Below, one piece after another: positions 34,840 to 45,596 of a stretch of 64,000 nucleotides of DNA. The notes under the pieces are model-generated. The model saw only the letters and a program-made list of their open reading frames with translations, made no database searches and was not told the DNA's origin. This DNA is from Burkholderiales bacterium (GTDB taxonomy: Bacteria > Pseudomonadota > Gammaproteobacteria > Burkholderiales > SG8-41), in the NCBI GenBank assembly GCA_020854035.1, contig JADZGE010000020.1:62001-126000 (forward strand). The letters are read 5' to 3'. The translations under genes and the position numbers were made by a program. The first letter of the stretch is position 1, and every line of letters begins with the position of its first letter.

Positions 34840-35757
34840 CTACCAGCCGCGCGGCTCGGATCGCAGCGCGGGATGCGTCGAGATCGCCTCCGCGACCGCG
34901 CCCTGCTGGGTCTCGGTGAGCGGCCTCGCGGGCGGCCGGGGCTCGCCGCAGTCGCGGCCGAGCGCGCGCAGCGCCGCCTTCAAACCGGTCTCGAGCCGCG
35001 GCTGCTTGACGAGCTGGCGCAGCGCCGCGAGTTCCTCCTGCCCCTTGCGCGCCCCGATGTAATCCTCGCTCGCGCAGCGCTCGTGGACTTCGCGCACGAG
35101 CTTCGGCGCAATCGCCGCGAGCGACGAGAACGCCCCGCGCCCGCCGCACGCGGCCGGCGACACCATGTAATCCGCGCCCGAAACGAGATCGTAGTCGGCC
35201 TTGCGCGCCCTGCGGTTCGACATGATCTCTTCCATGAACACGAAATCCATCCCGGCGTCCACCACGCCCCGCAGGTTCGGCACGCGATCGACGATCTGCA
35301 TGAACATGTCGGCCGTGAGGTGCGTGCCGACGTTCTCGACGGGCGGCGTGCACACGAACACCGGCAGCTTCGTCGCCGAGCCGACCGCGGCGACGTGCTC
35401 GACGACCATGGCCGGGCGCGGATGCCAGAAATAAGGCGGATGGGTGACGATCGCCGAGGCGCCGGCCTTCTCCGCGAACTTCGCGCGCTCGACCGCGATC
35501 ATCGTTCCGGCGTCGCTCGCGTGCGCGATCACCGGCACGCGTGCCTTCACCTGTTTCACCGCGAAGGCGATCACCTCGCGCTGTTCGGCGTCGGTGAGGC
35601 TCAGGTCCTCGCCTTCGGGCATCGGCAACGCGAGCGCGTCGGCCCCGTTCCGGAGGTGGAACTCGATGAGCTTCGCATAGCTACCGTAGTCGACGCCAAG
35701 ATCGCGCCGGAACGGCGTGACGGGGCAATGAACGAGGCCGGCATGGAAAGCAGACAT
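34840..35757 (-). CDS. DHDPS/NAL-family protein lacking the catalytic Tyr and Lys
   Basis: A 305-residue class I aldolase-fold protein of the dihydrodipicolinate synthase/N-acetylneuraminate lyase family. The barrel pattern is clear (VHCPVTPFRRDLGVDYGSY, LALPMPEGEDLSLTDAEQRE, VTHPPYFWHP). The family's Schiff-base Lys in G-x-K-x-A-S is replaced: the segment reads RGVVDAGMD. The conserved Tyr in LYNxP is replaced in VFVCTPPV. If this alignment is right it cannot work by the classical mechanism. A second family member with both residues follows at 35895. ATG 35757 is used; a TTG lies 6 nt upstream. Confidence 0.82.
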   Translation of the reverse strand: MSAFHAGLVHCPVTPFRRDLGVDYGSYAKLIEFHLRNGADALALPMPEGEDLSLTDAEQREVIAFAVKQVKARVPVIAHASDAGTMIAVERAKFAEKAGASAIVTHPPYFWHPRPAMVVEHVAAVGSATKLPVFVCTPPVENVGTHLTADMFMQIVDRVPNLRGVVDAGMDFVFMEEIMSNRRARKADYDLVSGADYMVSPAACGGRGAFSSLAAIAPKLVREVHERCASEDYIGARKGQEELAALRQLVKQPRLETGLKAALRALGRDCGEPRPPARPLTETQQGAVAEAISTHPALRSEPRGW

Positions 35758-35763
35758 AGACAA

Positions 35764-35894
35764 GGTTGCCAGTAAGCAGTAATCAGTATTCAGTACGCGG
35801 TACCGAGCGCGATGCAGCCGGTTGCCAGCGGTCCACGAATCCCGACTACCGGATACCGACTACCGGCGGCTGGATACTCGCGGCCGCCGGCCGC
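35764..35894. repeat. Degenerate heptad spacer between the two DHDPS-family genes
   Basis: The 131-nt gap holds runs such as CAGTAATCAGTATTCAGTA and CCCGACTACCGGATACCGAC, imperfect 7-nt units. It is one of several low-complexity heptad spacers in the window (also 13538-13558, 38850-38890, 38990-39080 and 62462-62515). No gene or terminator is seen. Confidence 0.5.
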
Positions 35895-36824
35895 TCACCA
35901 GCCCTGCGGCTCGCTTTGCAGGATGCCGAGTTCGTCGAGCTGTGTCCTCAGAAACTCGACCCGCTCCTTCGTCGCCGTCGGCAGCGGCAGGCGCGTCGGC
36001 CCGACCGGGCGCCCCATCATGATCATCGCGCCCTTCAACGACGACGGGTATTGCTCCTTGAAGAGCTTCCACAACCGCGAGATTCGGAACTGGCATTCGC
36101 GCGCGTTCTCCCAGTCACGCGCCTCGAGCGACGCGAAGAAACGGTTGCAGAGGTTGGGGGCGATCGCGCCCGAGGACGAGAACGAGCCGGCCGCGCCGAG
36201 CGGGTACGCCGCCAGGAGGTGCTCGACGCCCTGGATGATGGCGAAACCCGGGCGCATCGACAGCGCGACCCGCGAAATCTCCATGAACTTCTCGCTGTGG
36301 AAGCTCGCGTCCTTCATGCCGATGTAGTTGGGCAGCCGCTCGACGAGACGCTTCACGAGATCGGCCGTGAACTCCACGCCCTCGCCGTTGCGCCACGGCG
36401 AGTTGTAGGTGAGGATCGGCAGTCCCGTCGCGGTCCCGAGGCGCACGACGGAATCGAATATCTCGTCCTGCGTGGGCCGGCGCACGTACGGCGAGATCGC
36501 GAGCACCATGTCGGCTCCGATCTTCTCCGCGTGGCGCGCGATGTCGATCGAGTCCTCCTCGCAGAGCGTGCCGAGGAAGATCGAGACCGGAACGCGCTTC
36601 GCGACCGTCCTCACCGCGATCTCGGCGCCGAGCTTGCGCTCCGCGACGGTGAGATTGAGCGATTCGGCCTTGTGGTGCGGCCACGCGATCGCGGGCGCGC
36701 CGTGGCGCACGTGGAAGTCCACCATCTTCGCGAAGCCGTCCGCGTCGAAGCTGAAATCATCCTTGAGAGGCGTGACCGGAGCCTGCATCACGCCCTTCAA
36801 CCTGCCGGCGAGCGCCATCGACAT
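35895..36824 (-). CDS. Dihydrodipicolinate synthase/N-acetylneuraminate lyase family aldolase
   Basis: A 309-residue class I aldolase of the DHDPS/NAL superfamily. Catalytic residues are present: the Tyr in ILTYNSPWRNG near residue 138 and the Schiff-base Lys in YIGMKDAS near 167. The glycine-rich GVEHLLAAYPLGAAGSFSSS follows. These enzymes condense or cleave pyruvate with aldehydes. It is probably not lysine-biosynthetic DapA, because it sits in a catabolic run beside a paralog, a CocE hydrolase and a transporter. ATG 36824 is used; TTG/GTG alternatives are not needed. The exact substrate is unknown. Confidence 0.86.
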   Translation of the reverse strand: MSMALAGRLKGVMQAPVTPLKDDFSFDADGFAKMVDFHVRHGAPAIAWPHHKAESLNLTVAERKLGAEIAVRTVAKRVPVSIFLGTLCEEDSIDIARHAEKIGADMVLAISPYVRRPTQDEIFDSVVRLGTATGLPILTYNSPWRNGEGVEFTADLVKRLVERLPNYIGMKDASFHSEKFMEISRVALSMRPGFAIIQGVEHLLAAYPLGAAGSFSSSGAIAPNLCNRFFASLEARDWENARECQFRISRLWKLFKEQYPSSLKGAMIMMGRPVGPTRLPLPTATKERVEFLRTQLDELGILQSEPQGW

Positions 36825-36905
36825 CGTCGTTCTCCCCGCCGCCGCGGGCGGCGGAAACCCCCGCCCAGTTTACCTCAAGGCGGCCGTGCCGCGATTCATC
36901 GGTGA

Positions 36906-37769
36906 CTACCGGGCCGCGCTGGCGCGCGATTCGGCCCGCACCATCCCGATGCCGCTCGCGACGATGACCGCCGCGCCCGCGTACACCCAGGCGTCCGGCA
37001 GCTCGCCCCAGGCGAGGTAGCCGAGGAGGATGGCCCAGACGAGGCCGATGTAGCGCACGGGCGCGACCACCGCGGCGGGCGCGAGCCGATAGGCCTCGAT
37101 CATGAGGAAGTGCGCTCCCGCGTTCAGCACCCCGACGGCGACGAACCACGCCGCGGCGGTCGTGTCCACGGGACGCCACCCGAACGGCGCCGTCGTCGCG
37201 CCCGCGGCCGCGACGATGATCGTCGACCAGAAGAGTATCGAGATCGAGGTCTCGGTGCGCGCGAGCCGCCGCGTCAGGAGATCGCGCAGGGCGTTCGTGA
37301 GCGCGCACGCGACCGGTATCAGGAGCGTCCACGCGAAGCCGGTCCCCCCCGGGCGCATGACGATCAGCACGCCCGCGAATCCGGCGCCGATCGCGATCCA
37401 GCGGTCCGCTGTGACGCGCTCGGCGAGCATGGGCGCCGAGAACACCGCGATGAAAAACGGCGCGACGAAGAGCAGAGTGATCACCGTCGCGAGCGGCAGC
37501 ACCGAGAGGCCCCACACCATGAGCGCCGCACCGGCGACGAACAGCAGCCCGCGCACGAGCTGCCCCGCGGGCGAGACCACGCGCAGCGCCCCCCATCCCG
37601 TGACGAACATCACGTACGGAACGATCACGATCAGCGTCGCCGCCTGCCGGATGCACACTACCTGCCCGACCGGAAACGAGTGCACGAGATGCTTGGAGAC
37701 CGCGTCGTTCAGCGTGAGCAGCGCGATCCCGCCCGCCGCGGCGGCCATGCCCTTCAGCGTCGGCGACAC
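36906..37769 (-). CDS. EamA/DMT-family transporter
   Basis: A 287-residue inner-membrane protein with about ten hydrophobic segments in two EamA repeats, for example the RGLLFVAGAALMVWGLSVLP segment and AFFVAP-like VITLLFVAPFFIAVFSAPML. Drug/metabolite-transporter proteins export or import small metabolites. The GTG at 37769 gives the familiar start (M)SPTLKGM; the frame is open 11 codons further to a TTG. No Shine-Dalgarno is clear. Located among catabolic genes on the same strand; direction of transport and substrate cannot be told. Confidence 0.85.
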   Translation of the reverse strand: MSPTLKGMAAAAGGIALLTLNDAVSKHLVHSFPVGQVVCIRQAATLIVIVPYVMFVTGWGALRVVSPAGQLVRGLLFVAGAALMVWGLSVLPLATVITLLFVAPFFIAVFSAPMLAERVTADRWIAIGAGFAGVLIVMRPGGTGFAWTLLIPVACALTNALRDLLTRRLARTETSISILFWSTIIVAAAGATTAPFGWRPVDTTAAAWFVAVGVLNAGAHFLMIEAYRLAPAAVVAPVRYIGLVWAILLGYLAWGELPDAWVYAGAAVIVASGIGMVRAESRASAAR

Positions 37770-37921
37770 GATTCGCGCTCTGGACGCCGGCGCCGCAGAC
37801 AAGAGTCAGCCACGGATGATCACGGACAAGGACGGGCGCAACCGGATCGGCTCAAGCCCGCGTACGGCCGCGCGGTCGACCCTCGATCATGCTGGAAACG
37901 GCAATTGAGCCGCACCGGCGG

Positions 37922-38845
37922 TTACGTCTTTCCGGCCGCGTGGAGCGCGAGGATGTCCCACACCGCCCGGTTGGCCGGCGTCGCGACGCCCTTCTCCTCG
38001 CCCAGCCGCGCCACGGCCCCCGCGAGCCACTCGACCTCCAGCCGGTTGCCGCGCTCGAGATCGACGAAGAGCGAGGAGACCATGTCCGCCGGCACCGTGT
38101 CGGCGAAGGCGAGCCGCTCGTCGGCGTAGTCTTCCGGCAGAGCGACGCCGTGAGCGATTCCCACCCGCACGGCCTCCTTCATGAGTTCGCGCAGGAACGC
38201 CCGCGCGCGCGGGTTCTCGCGGATGCGCCCGATCGGCGCGCGCACGGTGGCCGTCGCGCCGGAGAGCCCGACGAGAAAGACGAATTTCTCCCAGATCGCG
38301 CGGCGGATGTCGGCCGAGAGTTCGGCCTGCAGGCCCGCGCGGACCGCCGCCTCCAGCAGCCGCTCGGCGCGCGGCGAGCGCCGCCCGTCGTACTCGCCGA
38401 TCACGAGGCGCTGCAGCGTTCCGGCCTGGTGGATCACGCCCGGCCTCGCGATGTGCGTGCCGACGTAGGCGACACCGCCCATGACCGCGCGGCTGCCCAG
38501 CTCGCGCCGCAGGATGTCGTCCTTCATCACGCCGTTCTGGAGCGAGATGACGGCCGTGTCCGGCGCGAGCGCGGGCTTCACCGCGCGCGCCGCCGCCTCG
38601 GTGTCCCAGAGCTTGACGGCGATCAGGACGAAATCCGCCTCGCCCGCGCCCGCCGGATCGTCCGTGACGCTGACCTTTGGCAGGCGGATATCGCCGCGCG
38701 CCGCGTTCTCGATCGTGAGGCCGTGCTCGCGCAACGCGGCGAGGTGCGCCCCGCGCGCGACGAACGTGACCTCGCAGCCGGCGCGGGCGAGAAGCCCGCC
38801 GTAGAGGCCGCCGAGGCCGCCGGAGCCCATTATCAGGATTTTCAT
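37922..38845 (-). CDS. Ketopantoate reductase (ApbA/PanE) family protein
   Basis: A 307-residue NADPH-dependent reductase. The N-terminal Rossmann motif is ILIMGSGGLGGLYGGLLARA (residues 3-22). The central loop VISLQNGVMKDDIL matches the family's LQNG motif. The catalytic Lys is in IWEKFVFLVGLSG near residue 176, and the C-terminal Asn/Ser/Glu region is in LFVDLERGNRLEVEWLAGAV. ApbA/PanE paralogs in catabolic clusters often reduce 2-oxo acids other than ketopantoate, so panE is not assigned. It is the first gene of the minus-strand catabolic run. Confidence 0.86.
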   Translation of the reverse strand: MKILIMGSGGLGGLYGGLLARAGCEVTFVARGAHLAALREHGLTIENAARGDIRLPKVSVTDDPAGAGEADFVLIAVKLWDTEAAARAVKPALAPDTAVISLQNGVMKDDILRRELGSRAVMGGVAYVGTHIARPGVIHQAGTLQRLVIGEYDGRRSPRAERLLEAAVRAGLQAELSADIRRAIWEKFVFLVGLSGATATVRAPIGRIRENPRARAFLRELMKEAVRVGIAHGVALPEDYADERLAFADTVPADMVSSLFVDLERGNRLEVEWLAGAVARLGEEKGVATPANRAVWDILALHAAGKT

Positions 38846-38989
38846 GAGGAAGGACCGGGAATCGGGGACGGGAGACCGGGGTTCAAGACGCGCGATACGG
38901 GATTCTAGCCGCTCCGGGTGAAGGAATACGAGCGACGCGACCGATCGAATACCGATTGCGACGGCACTCAGCGGGAAGACACGGGCAGC

Positions 38990-39080
38990 GAGCTATGAGC
39001 TGTGGGCTATGAGCTATGAGCTGTGAGCTGCGAGCCACGAGCTGCGCGCTGCGAGCAATGAGCTGTGGGCTGTGGGCTAC
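38990..39080. repeat. Thirteen-unit 7-nt minisatellite (GAGCTRT type)
   Basis: Thirteen consecutive 7-nt units run without gaps: GAGCTAT, GAGCTGT, GGGCTAT, GAGCTAT, GAGCTGT and variants, ending GGGCTAC at 39074-39080. The last unit contains the TAG stop codon (39077-39079, minus strand) of the mechanosensitive channel gene. The remainder of the gap 38846-39076 has only a GGGAATCGGGGACGGGAGAC-type tract near 38855. No gene is seen there. Confidence 0.85.
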
Positions 39081-40639
39081 GGGCGGGCGTTCGCCGGCGG
39101 CTCCTCGATCCCGAAGAAGGCACGGATACGCTCGAGCAGCGTCTCGGGCCGCTCGCGAGCGGCGGCGGCTTCGGCCGCCGCCGCGGCGACCGTCTCCTGC
39201 AGTCCGCTCGCCCGCGCCGCCAGCACGCGCGATATCTCCTCGGCAATCGCGGGACGCGAGCGGATGATGCCCTCGAAGCCCGCCTTGTCGAGCCGGTAGC
39301 ACTCGACGTCGGTCCTCGCGATGACCGTCGCCCGGCGCGGCTCGCCGGTCATCATCCCCCCCTCGCCGAACACGGTACCCGGCCCGAGCGTCGCCACGAG
39401 TTTGCGCGGCGTGTCCCCCGCGGCGACCCATACATCCGCCTCGCCGCCGGTGAGGAGGTAGAGCCAGTGCGCGACCGCGCCCTGCCGCGTGATGACGTCG
39501 CCCGCCGCGAACGGCGCGGGAACGAGCCGCCCGGCGAGCGCGGCGAGCTCGTCCGCCGCGAGGAAGGCGAAGAGCTCGACGCCGCGCAGCGCCGCCACCC
39601 GCCTCTCGACCTCGCGCGCGCGAAGCTCGGCCTCGCGCGCCTCGCCCTCCTTGATGCGGTGCTCCACGTGCTGCGGCAGCGCGAGCTGGATGCCCGCGCG
39701 CTGGAGCGAAGCGAGGAGATGCGTGCGCACCGCCGTGTCGGTCTGGTCGTCCAGTCGCGGGTCGGTCAGGAAATAGCGCAGCGCGTAGCGGCAGAGCCCC
39801 GGCCCGAAATCCATCAGCACGCAGGAAGGCGCGGGCTCGCGCGCGACGTTCGCGATCTCCGCGCCCGCGAGCGCCTGCTCCGCGGCCGCCAGCACGCGCG
39901 CCGGGGGCTCGTCGGCCCCGATGTCGAACCAGACCCAGCGCCGCCAGCGCACCTCCTCCACGTCGGGATCGCCGATCACGGTGAAGCGCGACTTCATGAG
40001 GGCGCTGTTCGGCACGATCACGGTCTCGCCGTTCCGGGTGCGGATGGCGGTATGGCGCCAGCGGATCTCGGCGACGCGCCCGGAGACGTCGTCGAGCTTC
40101 ACCCAGTCGCCGATCGACACCGAGCGGTCGAGCTCGAGGAAGAGCCCGCCCAACACGTTGCCGAGCGTGTCCTGCATCGCGAACGCGACGACCGCGGTGA
40201 TGACGGCGGAGGTGGTGACGAGGCTCGCGAGATCGAGCCCCGCGAGGCGCAGCCGCAGCATGCCCCACGCGAAGAACGCGAGCACCAGCACCACGTCCTC
40301 GGCGATGCGCGGCGTTTTCATGCCGAGCGCGGGGAGCACGGCGCGGAACACCGCGAGGCCCGTCAGCCGGATGATGGCAAGCCCGGTCGCGACGATCGCC
40401 GCGTCGCGCACGATCACGCCCGCGCGCGCGGCGCCGCCCGCCTCGAGCGCCGCGCCCGCGAATTCGGCGACGAGCGACAGGCCGAGGAAGATGAGCGTGT
40501 TCCAGAGGGCGCGCCGCTCGGTGCGCAGCATGCGCGCGAGGAGCAGCGCGGTCAACGCCGCCGCCACGAGGAGCCACCAGAGCTCGTCGCGCCAGAAGAT
40601 CCGCCAGGCGCCGCTCGCGAGTTCGATCACGGTCACCAC
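39077..40639 (-). CDS. MscS-type mechanosensitive channel with cyclic-nucleotide-binding domain
   Basis: A 520-residue membrane protein. Residues 1-150 carry about four hydrophobic helices. The MscS pore/beta region follows (AVVAFAMQDTLGNVLGGLFL, then DWVKLDDVSGRVAEIRWRHT and ETVIVPNSALMKSRFTVIGD). After residue about 355 there is a cNMP-binding domain with FAAGDVITRQG, LYLLTGGEADVWV and GTVFGEGGMMTGEPRRATV. MscS-cNBD fusions are known (related to bCNG channels). It may open in response to ligand rather than only tension. GTG 40639 is the start. It is the last gene of the minus-strand stress block; a dispersed repeat separates it from pap. Confidence 0.86.
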   Translation of the reverse strand: MVTVIELASGAWRIFWRDELWWLLVAAALTALLLARMLRTERRALWNTLIFLGLSLVAEFAGAALEAGGAARAGVIVRDAAIVATGLAIIRLTGLAVFRAVLPALGMKTPRIAEDVVLVLAFFAWGMLRLRLAGLDLASLVTTSAVITAVVAFAMQDTLGNVLGGLFLELDRSVSIGDWVKLDDVSGRVAEIRWRHTAIRTRNGETVIVPNSALMKSRFTVIGDPDVEEVRWRRWVWFDIGADEPPARVLAAAEQALAGAEIANVAREPAPSCVLMDFGPGLCRYALRYFLTDPRLDDQTDTAVRTHLLASLQRAGIQLALPQHVEHRIKEGEAREAELRAREVERRVAALRGVELFAFLAADELAALAGRLVPAPFAAGDVITRQGAVAHWLYLLTGGEADVWVAAGDTPRKLVATLGPGTVFGEGGMMTGEPRRATVIARTDVECYRLDKAGFEGIIRSRPAIAEEISRVLAARASGLQETVAAAAAEAAAARERPETLLERIRAFFGIEEPPANARP

Positions 40640-40669
40640 CGGTGATCAGGGCTGTTCAGACTAGGATTC

Positions 40670-40753
40670 AGCCACGGAGCCGCAGAGCGCGCAGAGGATC
40701 ACGACAACGGACGATCACTGTGCGCCTCTGCGGCCTCTGCGCCTCTGCGGCAA
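40670..40753. repeat. CGCAGAG/CTCTGCG-type intergenic inverted repeat
   Basis: Arms 40670-40700 (AGCCACGGAGCCGCAGAGCG and on) and 40719-40753 (TGTGCGCCTCTGCGGCCTCT and on) are inverted copies in the gap between pap and the mechanosensitive channel gene. The right arm contains three CTCTGCG units. A hairpin here could also attenuate read-through. Confidence 0.7.
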
Positions 40754-40790
40754 ATCCGGCCTCACGCGTTCAGCCGCGCCCGAGCGCGGG

Positions 40791-42272
40791 CTACAGCGCC
40801 GCCTCCAGCGCCTTCACCAGCGTCGAGAGGATTTTCACCCGCGCGTGGTACTTGTCGTTCGCCTCGACGAGCGTCCACGGGGCGTAGGCCGTGCTGGTGC
40901 GCTCGATCATGTCGGAGGCGGCGATCTGGTAGGCGTCCCATTTCTCGCGGTTCCTCCAGTCCTCCGGGGTGATCTTGAAGCGCTTGAAGCGCGTCTTCTC
41001 GCGCTCCTTGAACCGGCGGAACTGCTCTTCCTTCGAGATCTGCAGCCAGAACTTGGCGATGATCGCGCCGCTTCGCGCGAGCTGTTCCTCGAAATCGTTG
41101 ATCTCGCCGTAGGCGCGCATCCAGTCGGCCTCCGAGCAGAAGCCCTCGATGCGCTCGACCAGCACGCGGCCGTACCAGCTGCGGTCGTAGATGGTGAAGC
41201 GGCCCCGGCGGGGCACGTGCCGCCAGAATCGCCACAGGTAGGGCTGCGCGCGCTCCTCATCGGTGGGCGCCGCGACCGGTATCGTGTGGTAGAGCCGCGC
41301 ATCGAGCGCCGCCGTGATCCGCCGCACCGCGCCGCCCTTGCCCGCGGCATCCATGCCCTCGAACACGCACACCACGTTGTGCCCGGCAAAGCGCGGATTG
41401 CGCGTGGCGAGCGCAAGGCGGCGCTGGAACTTGTCCAGCGCGTCGTCGTAGCGGCGCTTCTCGAGCTTCTGCGTGAGGTCCATCCGGTCGAGGATGTGCA
41501 TGCGGTCGACGGAGCGCACGATCGGCGGGGCCTCGCTCTTCGGCTTGCGGCGCTCGGGCGGCTCCTGCAGCCGCCGGCGCATCGCCTCGAGCAGGATCTT
41601 GCCCACCGTCACCGCGCGGTACTCGGGGTCCGAGCCCTCCACCACGATCCACGGCGCGTGCGCGGTGCTGGTCTCGCGCAGCGTGTCCTCGCTCACCCGG
41701 TAGAAGCGGTCGTAGAGCTTGAAGAAATCCCAGTCGCGCCGCGTGATGCGCCAGCTCGTCTCCGGATCGGATTCGAGCGCCTTCAACCGCTTCTTCTGGC
41801 GCTTCTTCGAGAGGTGAAACCAGAACTTCAGTATGAGCGCGCCTTCGTTGGCGAGCATGCGCTCGAAATGGTTGATCTCCTCGATCGATTGCGCGAGGTC
41901 CTTCCCTTTGATGCGCTTGAACACGCGGTCGATGATCGGCGCCGTGTACCACGAGCCGAACAGGACGCCGATGCGCCCCCGCGGCGGCAGCGCCCGCCAG
42001 AAGCGCCACATCGGCGGGCGTTCGCGCTCCTCGTCCGACGGGTTGTCGAACGCGTGGGCGTGGATGTGGCGCGGATCCATCCATTCGTTCAGGAGATTCA
42101 CGGTCTCGCCCTTGCCGGCGCCGCGCACCCCGGAGATGAGGACGATGACCGGGAATTTGCCGTTCTTGTGGAGGTCGTACTGGGCGTCTAGGAGGTCCGC
42201 GCGCAGCCGCGGCTCGATGCGCTTGTACTCGCCCTTCGAAAGCTTGTGCCCGATCTCGGCGGATTCGAACAT
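40791..42272 (-). CDS. pap: Polyphosphate:AMP phosphotransferase (PPK2 class, double domain)
   Basis: A 493-residue fusion of two PPK2 domains, which phosphorylates AMP to ADP with polyphosphate. Walker A motifs are GVRGAGKGETVN (residues 48-59) and GMDAAGKGGAVRR in the second half. The lid motif DRSWYGRVLVERIEGFC is complete in the second domain, while the first has FGSWYTAPIIDRVF, so the C-terminal half probably carries catalysis. The ATG at 42272 has GAGGGAG upstream. It is downstream of the P-type ATPase gene, with an FNR-like box about 115 nt before the start. Polyphosphate-driven ADP supply fits an energy-stress role. Confidence 0.9.
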   Translation of the reverse strand: MFESAEIGHKLSKGEYKRIEPRLRADLLDAQYDLHKNGKFPVIVLISGVRGAGKGETVNLLNEWMDPRHIHAHAFDNPSDEERERPPMWRFWRALPPRGRIGVLFGSWYTAPIIDRVFKRIKGKDLAQSIEEINHFERMLANEGALILKFWFHLSKKRQKKRLKALESDPETSWRITRRDWDFFKLYDRFYRVSEDTLRETSTAHAPWIVVEGSDPEYRAVTVGKILLEAMRRRLQEPPERRKPKSEAPPIVRSVDRMHILDRMDLTQKLEKRRYDDALDKFQRRLALATRNPRFAGHNVVCVFEGMDAAGKGGAVRRITAALDARLYHTIPVAAPTDEERAQPYLWRFWRHVPRRGRFTIYDRSWYGRVLVERIEGFCSEADWMRAYGEINDFEEQLARSGAIIAKFWLQISKEEQFRRFKEREKTRFKRFKITPEDWRNREKWDAYQIAASDMIERTSTAYAPWTLVEANDKYHARVKILSTLVKALEAAL

Positions 42273-42379
42273 GATCTCCCTCGTGATCTCCCCGCGGCGG
42301 GGACCGCAGCCCGTCGTCGCGTCGACGAGGCTATTCTGACGCAGATCACCCGGCGGTGCGCGGCGCCCGGGGCCCGGGT

Positions 42380-42389
42380 TTGATCTGCA

Positions 42390-42393
<4 letters not shown>
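42380..42393 (-). promoter_or_regulatory. FNR/ANR-type box upstream of pap
   Basis: TTGATCTGCATCAA, a perfect TTGAT-N4-ATCAA dyad, centred 114 nt upstream of the pap start. It overlaps the stop codon of the P-type ATPase gene and is flanked by near-complementary CCCGGG-rich arms (about 42362-42379 and 42394-42410), so the region could instead, or also, form a terminator hairpin. No good -10 was found at the distance used by the other boxes, so its promoter role is less sure. Confidence 0.5.
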
Positions 42394-45059
<2,666 letters not shown>

Positions 45060-45122
45060 GATCGCGTCCGGCCGGTGTCCCGTGCTGCATTCGCGCCGCA
45101 GCCGCCTTCCCGCCGGCGCCCG

Positions 45123-45572
45123 TCAGATGGGTGTCGGCTCCACGAGGCGCGCGAAATCCCCGTACGACATCCGGACGAGCTCCGCGTGCGTGCCCGCATT
45201 GAAGGCGATCGATTCGTCGGCGGTGAGCGAACTGCAGACGTAAACCGGCATTCCGTAGAGGTTGCCGAAGGGCGGCATGGCGCCCGGCTCGCAGCCCGGA
45301 AACTTGCGGTCGAATTCGGACTCGAGGGCGAGGCGCACGTGCTTGCCGCCCGCGACGTGCTTCAGGCGCGAGAGATCGAGCTTCTCGGAGGCGGGCAGCA
45401 CCACCATCGCCAACACGTCGCCGATGCGCACCATAACGGTCTTCGCGAAATCCTTCACCGCAACGTGCGCCGTTTCGGCGGTTTCCCGCGCCGTGAAGGC
45501 CGGAGGGTGCGCGATGCACTCGTACTTGACGCCCTCGCGATCGAGAAAATCCTTGAGCCTCTTCACCGGCAT
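45123..45572 (-). CDS. YbaK/EbsC-family aminoacyl-tRNA deacylase
   Basis: A 149-residue YbaK/ProX-type trans-editing domain. Landmarks are CIAHPPAFTARETAETAHVA, then the conserved Lys in FAKTVMVRIGD near residue 43, PASEKLDLSRLK, and the GAMPPFGNLYGMPVYV loop near 96. These proteins hydrolyse mischarged tRNAs such as Cys- or Ala-tRNAPro. GGAGG precedes the ATG. It lies between the phosphoribosyltransferase (25-nt gap) and P-type ATPase genes and is probably in the same operon. The preferred tRNA cannot be told. Confidence 0.87.
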   Translation of the reverse strand: MPVKRLKDFLDREGVKYECIAHPPAFTARETAETAHVAVKDFAKTVMVRIGDVLAMVVLPASEKLDLSRLKHVAGGKHVRLALESEFDRKFPGCEPGAMPPFGNLYGMPVYVCSSLTADESIAFNAGTHAELVRMSYGDFARLVEPTPI

Positions 45573-45596
45573 GCAAGCCTCCTTTTCGGACTCCGC

